DNA of 64,000 nt from CAYWKS01 sp964458935 (GTDB lineage: Bacteria; Planctomycetota; Phycisphaerae; Phycisphaerales; Zrk34). This document shows, piece by piece, positions 18,712-26,959 of this stretch. The stretch's first letter is position 1. Each line of letters starts with the position of its first letter. Position numbers and translations under genes: made by a program. The notes below the pieces were generated by a model, which saw nothing but the letters and a program-made list of their open reading frames with translations, did not search any database and was not told where the DNA came from. The DNA is taken from NCBI GenBank assembly GCA_964458935.1, contig CAYWKS010000001.1, positions 190,430-254,429 of the forward strand. The letters run 5' to 3'.

Positions 18712-19590
18712 ATGGCCCAGCTCCGTGAACTCAAAGGTCGCATCAAGGCCGTCGGCAACATCAAACGCATCACCAAGACGATGCAGATGATCGCCACGGC
18801 GAAGTTCCAGGCGTCGGCCAAGCGCGCCATCGAGACCAAGCCGTACACCCGCAAGATCAACGAGCTGATGGGTGAGCTGGCCTCCGTGGCGTCCAGCGGG
18901 CAGGTCGATCACCCGCTGCTGTCGGCCCCGGACCAGCCGACCGGGCGCGAGCTGCTGCTGGTGATCACCAGCAACCGCGGCCTGTGCGGGGCGTACAACG
19001 CCAACATCCTCCGGACCCTGGACCAGCATCTCAAGCAGCACACGCAGACGGCCTACGACGTGCAGGTCGTCGGCAAGAAGGGGCTCGCCTGGTGCCGGTT
19101 CAACGGCGTGGTCGTCGAGAAGGCGCTGAGCGACTTCCCCGACGAGCCAGACTTTGACAAGGTCGAGGCGCTGGCCAACGACTTCATGGAACGGTACGAG
19201 ACGCGGCGGTACGACGCGGTCCGCCTGGTGTACATGCAGTTCATCACCAACTCGCGTCAGGCCCCGACGGTGCAGACGCTGCTGCCGCTGACGCGGCCGG
19301 AGTCCGAGGACCCGCAGGCCGGGGACGCCGGGGCGTTCTACGAGTTCTCGCCCGATCCGCAGACGCTGCTGTCGGAGCTGGTCCCGATGGCGGTCCGCTC
19401 GACCCTCTTCCAGGCGTTCAACGACGCGTCGGTCAGCGAGCACGTCGGCCGCATGGTCGCCATGAAGTCGGCGACCGACAACGCCGAGCAGATGGGCAAG
19501 AACCTGACGCGGACGTTCAACCGCGCCCGCCAGGCCCAGATCACCACCGAGCTGACCGAGATCGTCTCCGGCGCCGCGGCGCTCGAGTAA
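18712..19590 (+). CDS. atpG: F-type ATP synthase gamma subunit
   Basis: A 292-residue protein, the usual length for the rotary central stalk of F1. It starts MAQLRELKGRIKAVGNIKRITKTMQMIATAKFQ, the family N-terminal helix that fits inside the alpha3beta3 ring, and ends with the partner helix SATDNAEQMGKNLTRTFNRARQAQITTELTEIVSGAAALE. An in-frame ATG at 18703 would add three residues. No other ATP synthase gene is nearby: it is followed by two unrecognised genes on the same strand, so atpG has been separated from the usual atp operon. Confidence 0.95.
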   Translation: MAQLRELKGRIKAVGNIKRITKTMQMIATAKFQASAKRAIETKPYTRKINELMGELASVASSGQVDHPLLSAPDQPTGRELLLVITSNRGLCGAYNANILRTLDQHLKQHTQTAYDVQVVGKKGLAWCRFNGVVVEKALSDFPDEPDFDKVEALANDFMERYETRRYDAVRLVYMQFITNSRQAPTVQTLLPLTRPESEDPQAGDAGAFYEFSPDPQTLLSELVPMAVRSTLFQAFNDASVSEHVGRMVAMKSATDNAEQMGKNLTRTFNRARQAQITTELTEIVSGAAALE

Positions 19591-19599
19591 GACAACGCG

Positions 19600-20232
19600 A
19601 TGTCCATTCAGGTCCAGGTCGACAACGAACAGCTCACGGTCGAGGCGCAGACGCTCGGCCAGGCGATCGCCGCGGCCCGGCATCACCTGTCCACCGCGGG
19701 CACCAGCCGAATCATCGTCAAGGTCGAGCTCGACGGCCGCCCGCTTGCCGACCAGGCGTTGACCGAGCAGCACGACCGGCCGCTCGAGGGCTCGGTCGTG
19801 ACGCTGACCACCGAGGACCCCTACGAGCTGGCGCAGCGGACGCTGCTGGATGTCAGCGAGGCGCTCGCCGCCACCAGCGACGCGCAGCAGCAGGCCGCCG
19901 ACCTGCTCCGCGCCGATCATCCGCAGCAAGCCCTGGAGCGGGTCAAGCCCGTCCTCGCCACCTGGCAGCAGGCCCAGCAATCCGTGCAGCAGTCGGCGGA
20001 GCTGCTCGAGATCGACCTCGACGCGTTCACCGTGGACGACCGGCCGGCCTCGCAGATCATCGACGCGCTCGCCGAAGACCTGCGGGCCGTCCGCGAGCAA
20101 CTCGTCGGGTCCGACTGGGTCGGATTGGCCGACTCGCTCGGCTACGACCTCGCCGAGGCGCTGGCGGTCTGGGTGCGGATGATCGACGCGCTCGCCGACC
20201 ACATCCGGGGCCTCAAGCCAGACGGAACATGA
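19600..20232 (+). CDS. Hypothetical helical protein in the atpG operon, 210 aa
   Basis: Unrecognised. It starts 9 bases after atpG and overlaps the next gene by 4 bases (ATGA). The N-terminal 75 residues look like a small beta domain (SIQVQVDNEQLTVEAQTLGQAIAAAR ... SRIIVKVELDGRPL ... VVTLTTED). The rest is a long acidic amphipathic helix bundle rich in Gln/Ala/Leu (LRADHPQQALERVKPVLATWQQAQQS). No signal or membrane segment. Position suggests co-expression with atpG but gives no function. Confidence 0.75.
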   Translation: MSIQVQVDNEQLTVEAQTLGQAIAAARHHLSTAGTSRIIVKVELDGRPLADQALTEQHDRPLEGSVVTLTTEDPYELAQRTLLDVSEALAATSDAQQQAADLLRADHPQQALERVKPVLATWQQAQQSVQQSAELLEIDLDAFTVDDRPASQIIDALAEDLRAVREQLVGSDWVGLADSLGYDLAEALAVWVRMIDALADHIRGLKPDGT

Positions 20233-20792
20233 CCGACCTCGGCCCCGAGATCGACCGCATCATGGACCAGGCCAGCGAATCGCTGGTCGCCAACCGCTAC
20301 CTGGAATGTGAGCGGCTGTGCACGGCGGCCGTGGTCAAGGCCCGCGCCGCCGGGGATTTTGAGCGGCTGGCTCGGATCATGCTCCCGCTCCAGGAGGCCC
20401 GCCGCCAGCGCCGCCAGATCGCCGAGGACGCCGGCACGATCATCCTCAACGGCCTGCGGCGCGAGCCCGATGCGGTGCTCGATGAACATCCGCGCGGGTG
20501 CCTGCTGCTGACCGACCCGCCTTACGCCGCCGCCGACGGCGATGCGCTGCGCGAAGCGGCGCGGCGGCGGGAGCTGTTCGTCGAGGTGCTGGTCATGGAC
20601 GACGCGGCGCTGACCGCGGCGTTCTGCGCCGCCATGGAGAACGCCGGCGACGCTCTGCTCGCCTCGCTCGATGCCCACGCCGACCCGGTCAAACAGGTCG
20701 ACGCGATCCTCGCCCAGCTCGATCGCGTCGGCGACCACGAGATCGCCCACCAGCGCCTGGCCGACGCCGCCCGCCGCGCCGCCCGGCAGTGA
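20229..20792 (+). CDS. Hypothetical protein in the atpG operon, 187 aa
   Basis: Unrecognised. It is translationally coupled to the preceding gene by an ATGA overlap. The N-terminal part resembles a single TPR-like helical hairpin (MDQASESLVANRYLECERLCTAAVVKARAAGDFERLARIMLPLQEA). The remainder alternates helix and strand (GLRREPDAVLDEHPRGCLLLTDPP, LFVEVLVMDDAALTAAFCAAMENAGDALL). It is cytosolic by composition and ends the atpG unit. Confidence 0.72.
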   Translation: MTDLGPEIDRIMDQASESLVANRYLECERLCTAAVVKARAAGDFERLARIMLPLQEARRQRRQIAEDAGTIILNGLRREPDAVLDEHPRGCLLLTDPPYAAADGDALREAARRRELFVEVLVMDDAALTAAFCAAMENAGDALLASLDAHADPVKQVDAILAQLDRVGDHEIAHQRLADAARRAARQ

Positions 20793-20924
20793 CACGCGAT
20801 CGCGGACCGTCTAACAAAAGGCCGGCAACGCCATCGGCGCCCTCATGGCGTGCGAGACCGCTCCCCGGACGTGAAACCTGAATGCGCATCGGACCCGGGC
20901 TATCCAATGTGATAAGCTCGTCTC

Positions 20925-21593
20925 ATGCCGAAGCGGGATTGGATCGGCCGCGCGCTCGTTGTTATTGCTCTTTGCGCTGTGGTGCTAATCGGCGGGACGT
21001 TCGCGTTCAACCGGTGGTGGCCCTATCGCACGACCATTGAGCAGTGGAGCCCCAGCACGGATATGCTCCGGTTCACAACGCGGTACCAGTGGCGCCACGG
21101 CGGGCGTGTCTTGTTCGAACACACCCGTACGAAGGACTCGAATTTCTCACGCGTCGTACGCGCGCACAAACTCATGGACCTGGTGCCGGGTGATTGGGTC
21201 ACCGGCCTTCTGAGAGTATCCGGGTCTGGCATCACGTGCGTCGGGCGCTTTGAGCTCACCCTGACCTATGCTGGTATCCATGATGATGAAGCGGTGTTGA
21301 TCAATGACCTCTGCACATACGGCTACCGTGCAGATGCGAACGCAATCGCGGCTCTCGCGATGAAGCGCGACCCGGTGGTGGCCGACCCTTATTGGCCGTT
21401 GAGGGACTATCCGGCAGATGGGTTTGATGACGCCGAAAGCTTTCGTCGGTGGTGGGTCGATGAACCGAATTTCCAGAGCCCGTTGGGTAGTGGCTCTTTT
21501 GCCAGTCGTCGCGAGTACAGCCTGTGGCTGGCGCGCGGCGCGCAAGTTGACATCTCGCCTCACGGGGCCAGCGGCGGATCGCCGAAACCATGA
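20925..21593 (+). CDS. Hypothetical membrane-anchored protein, 222 aa
   Basis: Unrecognised. One N-terminal membrane helix (residues about 9-29, IGRALVVIALCAVVLIGGTFAF) is followed by a soluble domain facing outward (FNRWWPYRTTIEQWSPSTD ... LKDLV-like strands ... VLINDLCTYGYRADANAI). The base composition is less GC-biased than the flanking genes (for example 20955-21000), which suggests more recent acquisition. It overlaps the mannosyltransferase homologue by 4 bases (ATGA at 21590-21593). Confidence 0.7.
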   Translation: MPKRDWIGRALVVIALCAVVLIGGTFAFNRWWPYRTTIEQWSPSTDMLRFTTRYQWRHGGRVLFEHTRTKDSNFSRVVRAHKLMDLVPGDWVTGLLRVSGSGITCVGRFELTLTYAGIHDDEAVLINDLCTYGYRADANAIAALAMKRDPVVADPYWPLRDYPADGFDDAESFRRWWVDEPNFQSPLGSGSFASRREYSLWLARGAQVDISPHGASGGSPKP

Positions 21594-22699
21594 GGGTCCT
21601 CGCGCTCAATCCGTATCATGGCGGGTCGCACGCCGCGTTCATCGACGGCTGGCGACAGCACTCGCGACACGACTTCGACGTCTACGTGCTCCCGCCGCAC
21701 CACTGGAAATGGCGGATGCGCCACGCCGCGGTGACGCTGGTCAACCAGGTCACCAATCGCGCCGCCGCGGGGCAGGCGTGGGACGTCGTCTGGTGCACGG
21801 ACATGCTCAACCTCGCCGAGTTCCGGGGCCTGGCCCCGGCCGAGGTGCACGCCCTGCCGAGCGTCCTGTACTTTCATGAGAACCAGTTGACGTACCCGGT
21901 GCAGCATCCCGACGGGCGGGACCTGCATTTCGCACTGACGCACTTCGTTTCGGCCCATGCGGCGGACGCGGTCTGGTTCAACAGCGACTTCCATCGGCGC
22001 GAACTGCTGGGGGCGATGCGCGGCATGCTCCGCGCCATGCCCGACCAGCAACCGGTCAAGGCCGTCGACGCGATCGAGCGCCATGCGACCGTGCAGTGGC
22101 CGGGCATCGACGTCGCACGGCCGGCCGCGGCCACGACGACCGGGCCGCCACACCTGCTCTGGGCCGCGCGCTGGGAGCATGACAAGAACCCCGACAAGTT
22201 CTTTGGTGCGCTGAGGCACCTCGCGGACCGCGGCGTCGACTTTCGCGTCAGCGTGATCGGCCAGCAGTTCGACGACCGGCCGGCCTGCTTCGACGAAGCA
22301 CGGGCGCGGCTCGGCGATCGCATCGCGCGTTGGGGCTGGCAGCCGTCGCGGGACGACTACCTGCGCGCCCTGCGCGATGCGGACATCTTCGTCAGCACCG
22401 CCGACCACGAGTTCTTCGGCATCGCGGCGGTGGAAGCGGCGGCGAGCGGATGCGCCTGTGTCCTGCCACGCCGACTGGCGTACCCCGAGACGTTCGGCGA
22501 AGACGACGCGGCCTGGTACGACGGCGAAGCCGCGGAACTGGCCGGGGCGCTGGAGCGGGTGATGGCCGGGACCGGCCGCGACGGTGCGGCACGCCTCGCC
22601 GCGGCCGAAGCCACGACCGAGCGATTCGGCTGGCCCGGGCGTGCCGCCGCCATGGATGGCGCGATCGATGCACTCGCGGAGTCCGCCACGCCCCACTAA
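21590..22699 (+). CDS. tRNA-queuosine alpha-mannosyltransferase-like glycosyltransferase (DUF3524 type)
   Basis: A 369-residue GT4-type enzyme with the characteristic DUF3524 N-terminal half (RVLALNPYHGGSHAAFIDGW, VLPPHHWKWRMRH, PSVLYFHENQLTYPVQ, FNSDFHRRELL) and a GT-B C-terminal half (HLLWAARWEHDKNPDKFF, STADHEFFGIAAVEAAASG). Homologues in animals (QTMAN/GTDC1) transfer mannose to queuosine in tRNA-Asp; bacterial members are presumed to modify queuosine or a related substrate. No queuosine synthesis genes are visible in the window. It overlaps the upstream membrane protein gene and is followed by lptB after 1 base. Confidence 0.85.
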   Translation: MRVLALNPYHGGSHAAFIDGWRQHSRHDFDVYVLPPHHWKWRMRHAAVTLVNQVTNRAAAGQAWDVVWCTDMLNLAEFRGLAPAEVHALPSVLYFHENQLTYPVQHPDGRDLHFALTHFVSAHAADAVWFNSDFHRRELLGAMRGMLRAMPDQQPVKAVDAIERHATVQWPGIDVARPAAATTTGPPHLLWAARWEHDKNPDKFFGALRHLADRGVDFRVSVIGQQFDDRPACFDEARARLGDRIARWGWQPSRDDYLRALRDADIFVSTADHEFFGIAAVEAAASGCACVLPRRLAYPETFGEDDAAWYDGEAAELAGALERVMAGTGRDGAARLAAAEATTERFGWPGRAAAMDGAIDALAESATPH

Positions 22700-22700
22700 C

Positions 22701-23450
22701 ATGCACCGGCTCATGGTCATCCTCAAGGTCACGAACCTGCTGAAGAAGTACGGCGGTCGCACGGTCGTCGACGGCGTGTCGTTCCACGTCCGCCAGGGCG
22801 AGATCGTCGGGCTGCTCGGCCGCAACGGCGCCGGCAAGACGACCAGCTTCCGCATGGCCATCGGGATGATCAGCCCGGAGGACGGGCAGGTCGTCTTCGA
22901 GGGCCACGACGTCTCGCGGATGCCGATGTACAAGCGGGCGCGGCTGGGCATGGGCTACCTGGCTCAGGAGCCCAGCGTCTTTCAGCGGCTCAGCGTCGAG
23001 CAGAACCTCATGGCGATCCTCGAGACCCGCCCGCTGTCGCGCAAGCAGCAGCACGAGACCGCCGACCGCCTCATGGATCAGTTCGACCTCGCGAAGCTCC
23101 GGGGCCAGCAGGCCCGCACCCTCTCCGGCGGCGAGCGGCGGAAGCTCGAGATCGCCCGCGCCCTGATCACCGAGCCGTCGCTGGTCCTGCTCGACGAGCC
23201 GTTCAGCGGCGTCGACCCCGTCGCCGTCGAAGAGTTGCAGCAGGAGATCCGCCGACTCCGGGACGCGGAGAACATCGCCGTACTCGTCACCGACCACAAC
23301 GTCCACCGCACGCTGGAGGTCTGCGACCGCGCCTACATCATCCACGAGGGCAAGGTCCTCCGCGAAGGCGCGCCCAGGGACCTGATCAACGACGAACTCG
23401 TCCGACAGGTGTACCTGGGCTCGACCTTCCGCGGCGACGAGTTCGGCTAA
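22701..23450 (+). CDS. lptB: LPS export ABC transporter ATP-binding protein
   Basis: A cytosolic ABC ATPase of about 249 residues that powers the Lpt machine moving lipopolysaccharide from the inner membrane to the cell surface. It carries Walker A GRNGAGKTT, the Q-loop GYLAQEPSVFQRLSVEQN, an LptB-specific signature LSGGERRKLEIARAL, Walker B LVLLDEPFSGVDP and the H-loop VTDHNVHRTLEVCDRAYII. A second in-frame ATG at 22713 is an alternative start. No lptF/G/C/A genes are adjacent here. Its presence fits a Gram-negative-type envelope with LPS-like glycolipid. Confidence 0.9.
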   Translation: MHRLMVILKVTNLLKKYGGRTVVDGVSFHVRQGEIVGLLGRNGAGKTTSFRMAIGMISPEDGQVVFEGHDVSRMPMYKRARLGMGYLAQEPSVFQRLSVEQNLMAILETRPLSRKQQHETADRLMDQFDLAKLRGQQARTLSGGERRKLEIARALITEPSLVLLDEPFSGVDPVAVEELQQEIRRLRDAENIAVLVTDHNVHRTLEVCDRAYIIHEGKVLREGAPRDLINDELVRQVYLGSTFRGDEFG

Positions 23451-23472
23451 GCGCGACCGGCACCCGAGCCAC

Positions 23473-23619
23473 ATGATGAACACACGCACCCGCCGCATCC
23501 TGATCGTGGTCATCCTCGTCGTCGTGGCGGTCGCGGCGATCTGGGTCGTTGACCGGCGTGTGATGCAGCGTGCGGCCGACCCCGGGGCCCCGGTCGCCAC
23601 GCCCGATGGCAACGGTTAA
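23473..23619 (+). CDS. Small single-pass membrane protein, 48 aa
   Basis: A short ORF beginning MMNTRTRRILIVV with a positively charged N-terminus, one hydrophobic helix (about residues 9-26) and a short hydrophilic tail (VMQRAADPGAPVATPDGNG). It fits the gap between lptB and the PEGA lipoprotein on the same strand with spacing of 22 and 10 bases, which supports it being real. Function unknown. Confidence 0.55.
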   Translation: MMNTRTRRILIVVILVVVAVAAIWVVDRRVMQRAADPGAPVATPDGNG

Positions 23620-23629
23620 ACTCTGCGGC

Positions 23630-24067
23630 ATGACCATCGCCCGTCTCATCCTGCTGGTCGGCCTGGCGCTGGGGTTGACCGGGTGCATCCGTCGGACCAT
23701 CACGATCCACTCCCAGCCGTCGGGTGCGCTGGTGTACCTGAACGACGAGGAGGTCGGCCGCACGCCGACGACCGTCCCCTTCACGTTTTACGGGGTGTAT
23801 GACGTGCGGCTGGTCAAGGAAGGCTACGCGACGCTCCACGCCGCACGCCGCGCCGAGCCGCCGCTGTACGACCAGATCGGCATCGACCTGTTCACGGAGA
23901 TGCTGCCGGGCGATCGCCATGTCGACGTGGTGTGGGACTTCCAGCTCGCCGAGGCCGAGCCGGTCGACCCGGCGTCGGCGATCGAGCGGGGTCGGCAGTT
24001 GCGCGCCCTGCTCCAGCAGGAGGCCGACGCCGCGGTCGAAGCTCCCCACGACCCGGGCGAAGAGTGA
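23630..24067 (+). CDS. PEGA-domain lipoprotein
   Basis: A 145-residue lipoprotein. The signal ends in the lipobox GLTGC (Cys at residue 19). Directly after it is a PEGA-type beta domain (ITIHSQPSGALVYLNDEEVGRTPTTVPFTFYGVYDVRLVKEGY), a module frequent in planctomycete surface proteins and thought to mediate protein contacts. The C-terminal half is helical and acidic. It lies downstream of lptB and converges on the NeuD-like gene with an 8-base gap. Confidence 0.85.
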   Translation: MTIARLILLVGLALGLTGCIRRTITIHSQPSGALVYLNDEEVGRTPTTVPFTFYGVYDVRLVKEGYATLHAARRAEPPLYDQIGIDLFTEMLPGDRHVDVVWDFQLAEAEPVDPASAIERGRQLRALLQQEADAAVEAPHDPGEE

Positions 24068-24075
24068 CTCGAGCC

Positions 24076-24693
24076 TCAGACGCGCCGGTGTCGCGCCGGG
24101 TCGCCGACGACCGTCACCCCATCGGGCACATCGCCGGTGACGACGCTGCCGGCGCCGACGACCACTTCCTCGCCGACGGTCACGACCGGCAGCACCACCG
24201 CACCGGCGCCGATCAACGTGCATCGGCCGACCCGGACGCACCCGCACAGCGTGGCGTTGGGCGCGACGTGGGCGCCCGCCTGGATGTGGCAGTGATGTTC
24301 GACGACGGCGGCGCTGTTGATGATCGCCCCGTCCTCGACGTGGGCGCCGACGTGCACCACGGCGTTGGGCCCGACGAAGACGCCGCGGCCCAGCTCCGCC
24401 GTCGGGCTCACCCACGCCGAGGGGTGCACGATCGTCGCGAGCGGCCGTCCGGACTCGATCGCGGCGCGGCTCCGCGTCCAACGCGTCATGTTGTCCCCGA
24501 TCCCCACGATCAGCGGGCACTGCGGGTCGTCGGCCAGCACCTGCCAACTGCCCACGATGGTGCCCGGGGCGACGCGGTCATCGAGGAACCCGGCGAGGTC
24601 GAACCCGGCGAGGTCCGCCGCCTCGGCCACGACCTGGCCCTGGTCGCCGGCGCCGTAGATGAGGATCGTCCCGCGTGTGGTGTCGGCATCCAT
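24076..24693 (-). CDS. NeuD-family sugar O-acyltransferase
   Basis: A 205-residue protein with an N-terminal Rossmann-like half (TILIYGAGDQGQVVAEAADLAG, CPLIVGIGDNMTRWTRSRA) and a C-terminal left-handed beta-helix of hexapeptide repeats (SAWVSPTAELGRGVFVGPNAVVHVGAHVEDGAIINSAAVVEH... in repeating blocks to residue 205). NeuD-type enzymes acetylate sialic acids or amino sugars using acyl-CoA. No sugar-nucleotide genes flank it, so the acceptor is unknown. It is divergent from mqnA with 36 bases between. Confidence 0.85.
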   Translation of the reverse strand: MDADTTRGTILIYGAGDQGQVVAEAADLAGFDLAGFLDDRVAPGTIVGSWQVLADDPQCPLIVGIGDNMTRWTRSRAAIESGRPLATIVHPSAWVSPTAELGRGVFVGPNAVVHVGAHVEDGAIINSAAVVEHHCHIQAGAHVAPNATLCGCVRVGRCTLIGAGAVVLPVVTVGEEVVVGAGSVVTGDVPDGVTVVGDPARHRRV

Positions 24694-24729
24694 GGGTAGG
24701 CATTCTATCGACGACTACAATGGCTCACC

Positions 24730-25566
24730 ATGAGCCGCATCGGTTGTGTCAGCTTTCTCAATGCCCGGCCGCTCGTCGACGGTCTGGACGACCGCGACGA
24801 CGTGGCGCTGCGGTACGACGTGCCCAGCCGCCTGCTGAGCGACCTGGAGTCGGGCCGGGTGGACATCGCGCTGTGCCCGGTCATCGACTACCAGCTCAGC
24901 CGCGTACCGCTGGCGATCGTGCCGGTCGGCGGCATCGGCTGCGACGGGCCGACGCTGACGGTGCGGCTGTTCAGCCGCGTGCCGTTTGACCGTGTCCGCC
25001 GCCTCGCCGCCGATACCGACAGCCACACGTCCGTGACGCTGGCCCGGGTGGTGATGCGGCGGCGGTTCGGCGTGGACGTTCAGGTGGACCAGCTCGATGC
25101 CCGGGCGCTGGGCGCCGACCCGCGCCGCTGGCCGGATACGCTGTTGCTCATCGGCGACAAGGTCGTCACCGCCGCCCCGCCGGCCGACGCCTTCGCGCAC
25201 AGCCTGGACCTCGGGCAAGCCTGGGGCGAATTGACCGGGCTGCCGTTCGTGTTCGCGGTCTGGATGGCGCGGCGGGATGTCGACCTCGGCGACACGGCCG
25301 CCCTGCTCGACCGCCAGAGGGCGCGCAACGCCGATCGGATCGACGCCATCGCCCGCGTGCACGGCGAAGCGCTGGGCTGGCCGATCGCGTCGGCCCAAGC
25401 GTATCTCGGCCGCCTGCTGCGCTACGACATCGGGCCACGACAGTTGGATGCGATGCGGCTATTCTGGTCCGAGGCCCGCGAGGTCGGCCTGCTCAACGCG
25501 GTGCGGCCGGTCGACCTGCACCCATCGGTTCGCCCGGCGGGCCATCCCGCCGCCGGCACCTTGTGA
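24730..25566 (+). CDS. mqnA: Chorismate dehydratase (futalosine pathway)
   Basis: A 278-residue periplasmic-binding-protein-fold enzyme catalysing the first step of menaquinone synthesis by the futalosine route, chorismate to 3-[(1-carboxyvinyl)oxy]benzoate. Family landmarks are IGCVSFLNARPLVDGL at the N-terminus, DVPSRLLSDLESGRVDIALCPVIDYQ, GPTLTVRLFSRVPFDRVRRLAAD, LLIGDKVVTA, DLGQAWGELTGLPFVFAVWMAR and the C-terminal LRYDIGPRQLDAMRLFWSEA. A TACAAT -10-like element at 24716-24721 lies only 9 bases before the ATG, so the transcript may be nearly leaderless or that match may be chance. Confidence 0.93.
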   Translation: MSRIGCVSFLNARPLVDGLDDRDDVALRYDVPSRLLSDLESGRVDIALCPVIDYQLSRVPLAIVPVGGIGCDGPTLTVRLFSRVPFDRVRRLAADTDSHTSVTLARVVMRRRFGVDVQVDQLDARALGADPRRWPDTLLLIGDKVVTAAPPADAFAHSLDLGQAWGELTGLPFVFAVWMARRDVDLGDTAALLDRQRARNADRIDAIARVHGEALGWPIASAQAYLGRLLRYDIGPRQLDAMRLFWSEAREVGLLNAVRPVDLHPSVRPAGHPAAGTL

Positions 25567-25575
25567 CCCCCCGCC

Positions 25576-26949
25576 ATGCCCGACTACCGGTGCCAATCGA
25601 TTCGCGCCCTGGCGCGGCAACTGGCGTTCAGCCCGCCGGGCCAGCGCCGCGCTCAGGTCGATCGTGCCGAGTCGCTGTACTGGGAGGTCGATCCGGAGGG
25701 CTCCTACCCCATCGAGTACCTGGCTTATCGCATCACCGGGCTTCGCGCCGAGCCCGACGACATCGACGCTGAGAGCGAGGCGATCCTGTTCGGCGCGGCG
25801 GTGCGGTTGGACCTGCTCGCGCTGGTCACGGAGCTGAGCGGCACGCTGGCCGACGGGCCGGACGCGTTCGACCCACCGCCGCTGACCACGCAGCAGGTCG
25901 CCGCCGAGTTGGGCGTGACCACCCGGACGGTGGCGCGGTACCGGTCGCAGGGCCTGTTCGCGCGGCAACTGGTCGGTCCCCACGGGCGCGGGCGGGTCTA
26001 CTTCCTGCCCGCGTCGGTGCAGCGGTTTGTGGCCAGCCGGCCCGGCCGCGCCGATGAAGCGGCGCGCTTCGCCCGCATGGACGAGCCCACCCGCCACGCG
26101 ATCGTGATCCGCGCCCGCCGCATCCGCTCGCGGACCGACGCGTCGGCGTTCGGCATCGCCCAGCACCTGGCACGGAAGTACGGCCGCAGCGTCGAGACGA
26201 TCCGCCAGTGCCTCGTGCACCACGACCAGCGCGACCCGCGCTTCGCGATCTTCCGCGATCGCACGCCACCGCTGACCGAGAAGCAGCAGCGGGTGATCCA
26301 CCGGGCGTACGGGCGCGGCGTGCCGGTGCGGAAGCTCCGCGAGCGGTACGGCAAGGGCCGCGACGCCATCTACCGGGTGATCAACCTCCAGCGAGCCCGG
26401 GCGCTGGCGGCGCGAGACCTGGGGTACATCGCCAGCCCGACCTTCGACCGCGACGACGCCGAAGAGGTGATCCTCGGCGGGGCCTGGCCGCTGGAGTCGG
26501 CCGGCGTCGTGGGCCGGGTGCCCGCCGAGCCGGCCGAGTTCGCCCCGCTCCACGCCGAGCAGGAGCAGGCCATGTTCGTGCGGTACAACTATCTCAAGCA
26601 CCGCGCGGCGAAGATCGTCGCGGGGCTGGACAGGTATCATCCGGCGGCGACGCGTCTGTCCGAGGCCGAGCGGTACGTTGCCGCCGCCGAAGCGCTGCGC
26701 CGCCACCTGATGGACATCTACCGCCCGCTGGTTCGCGCCGTCGCCGCCCAGCACCGCAACGACCAGTCGATCACCGCCCCGGCGTCGCCGGAGCGGCTGA
26801 CGGCCGTCGGCGAATCCGTGCTCGGGGACATGATCTGGCAGTTCGACGCGACGCGCGGGCCGCGGTTCGCCACGGCGCTGACCTGGGCGCTGATGCGGCA
26901 CTACGCCGCCGAAGCCCGACCCCGCCGGGTGCGCCGCGCCCGCGTCTAG
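25576..26949 (+). CDS. Multi-HTH protein ending in a sigma-70 region 2-like domain
   Basis: A 457-residue protein, not a standard sigma factor. Residues about 103-152 form a MerR/excisionase-like HTH (LTTQQVAAELGVTTRTVARYRSQGL ... VYFLPASVQRFV). About 190-212 (FGIAQHLARKYGRSVETIRQCL) and 232-270 (LTEKQQRVIHRAYGRGVPVRKLRERYG) look like two more HTH units, similar in style to sigma region 4. Residues about 328-445 resemble sigma-70 regions 1.2-2.3 (EQAMFVRYNYLKHRAAKIV, IYRPLVRAVAAQHRN, MIWQFDATRGPRFATALTWALMRHYA). The -10-binding and -35-binding parts thus appear in reversed order. It starts 9 bases after mqnA. A role in transcription initiation is inferred. Confidence 0.7.
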   Translation: MPDYRCQSIRALARQLAFSPPGQRRAQVDRAESLYWEVDPEGSYPIEYLAYRITGLRAEPDDIDAESEAILFGAAVRLDLLALVTELSGTLADGPDAFDPPPLTTQQVAAELGVTTRTVARYRSQGLFARQLVGPHGRGRVYFLPASVQRFVASRPGRADEAARFARMDEPTRHAIVIRARRIRSRTDASAFGIAQHLARKYGRSVETIRQCLVHHDQRDPRFAIFRDRTPPLTEKQQRVIHRAYGRGVPVRKLRERYGKGRDAIYRVINLQRARALAARDLGYIASPTFDRDDAEEVILGGAWPLESAGVVGRVPAEPAEFAPLHAEQEQAMFVRYNYLKHRAAKIVAGLDRYHPAATRLSEAERYVAAAEALRRHLMDIYRPLVRAVAAQHRNDQSITAPASPERLTAVGESVLGDMIWQFDATRGPRFATALTWALMRHYAAEARPRRVRRARV

Positions 26950-26959
26950 CCGCAGGCGT

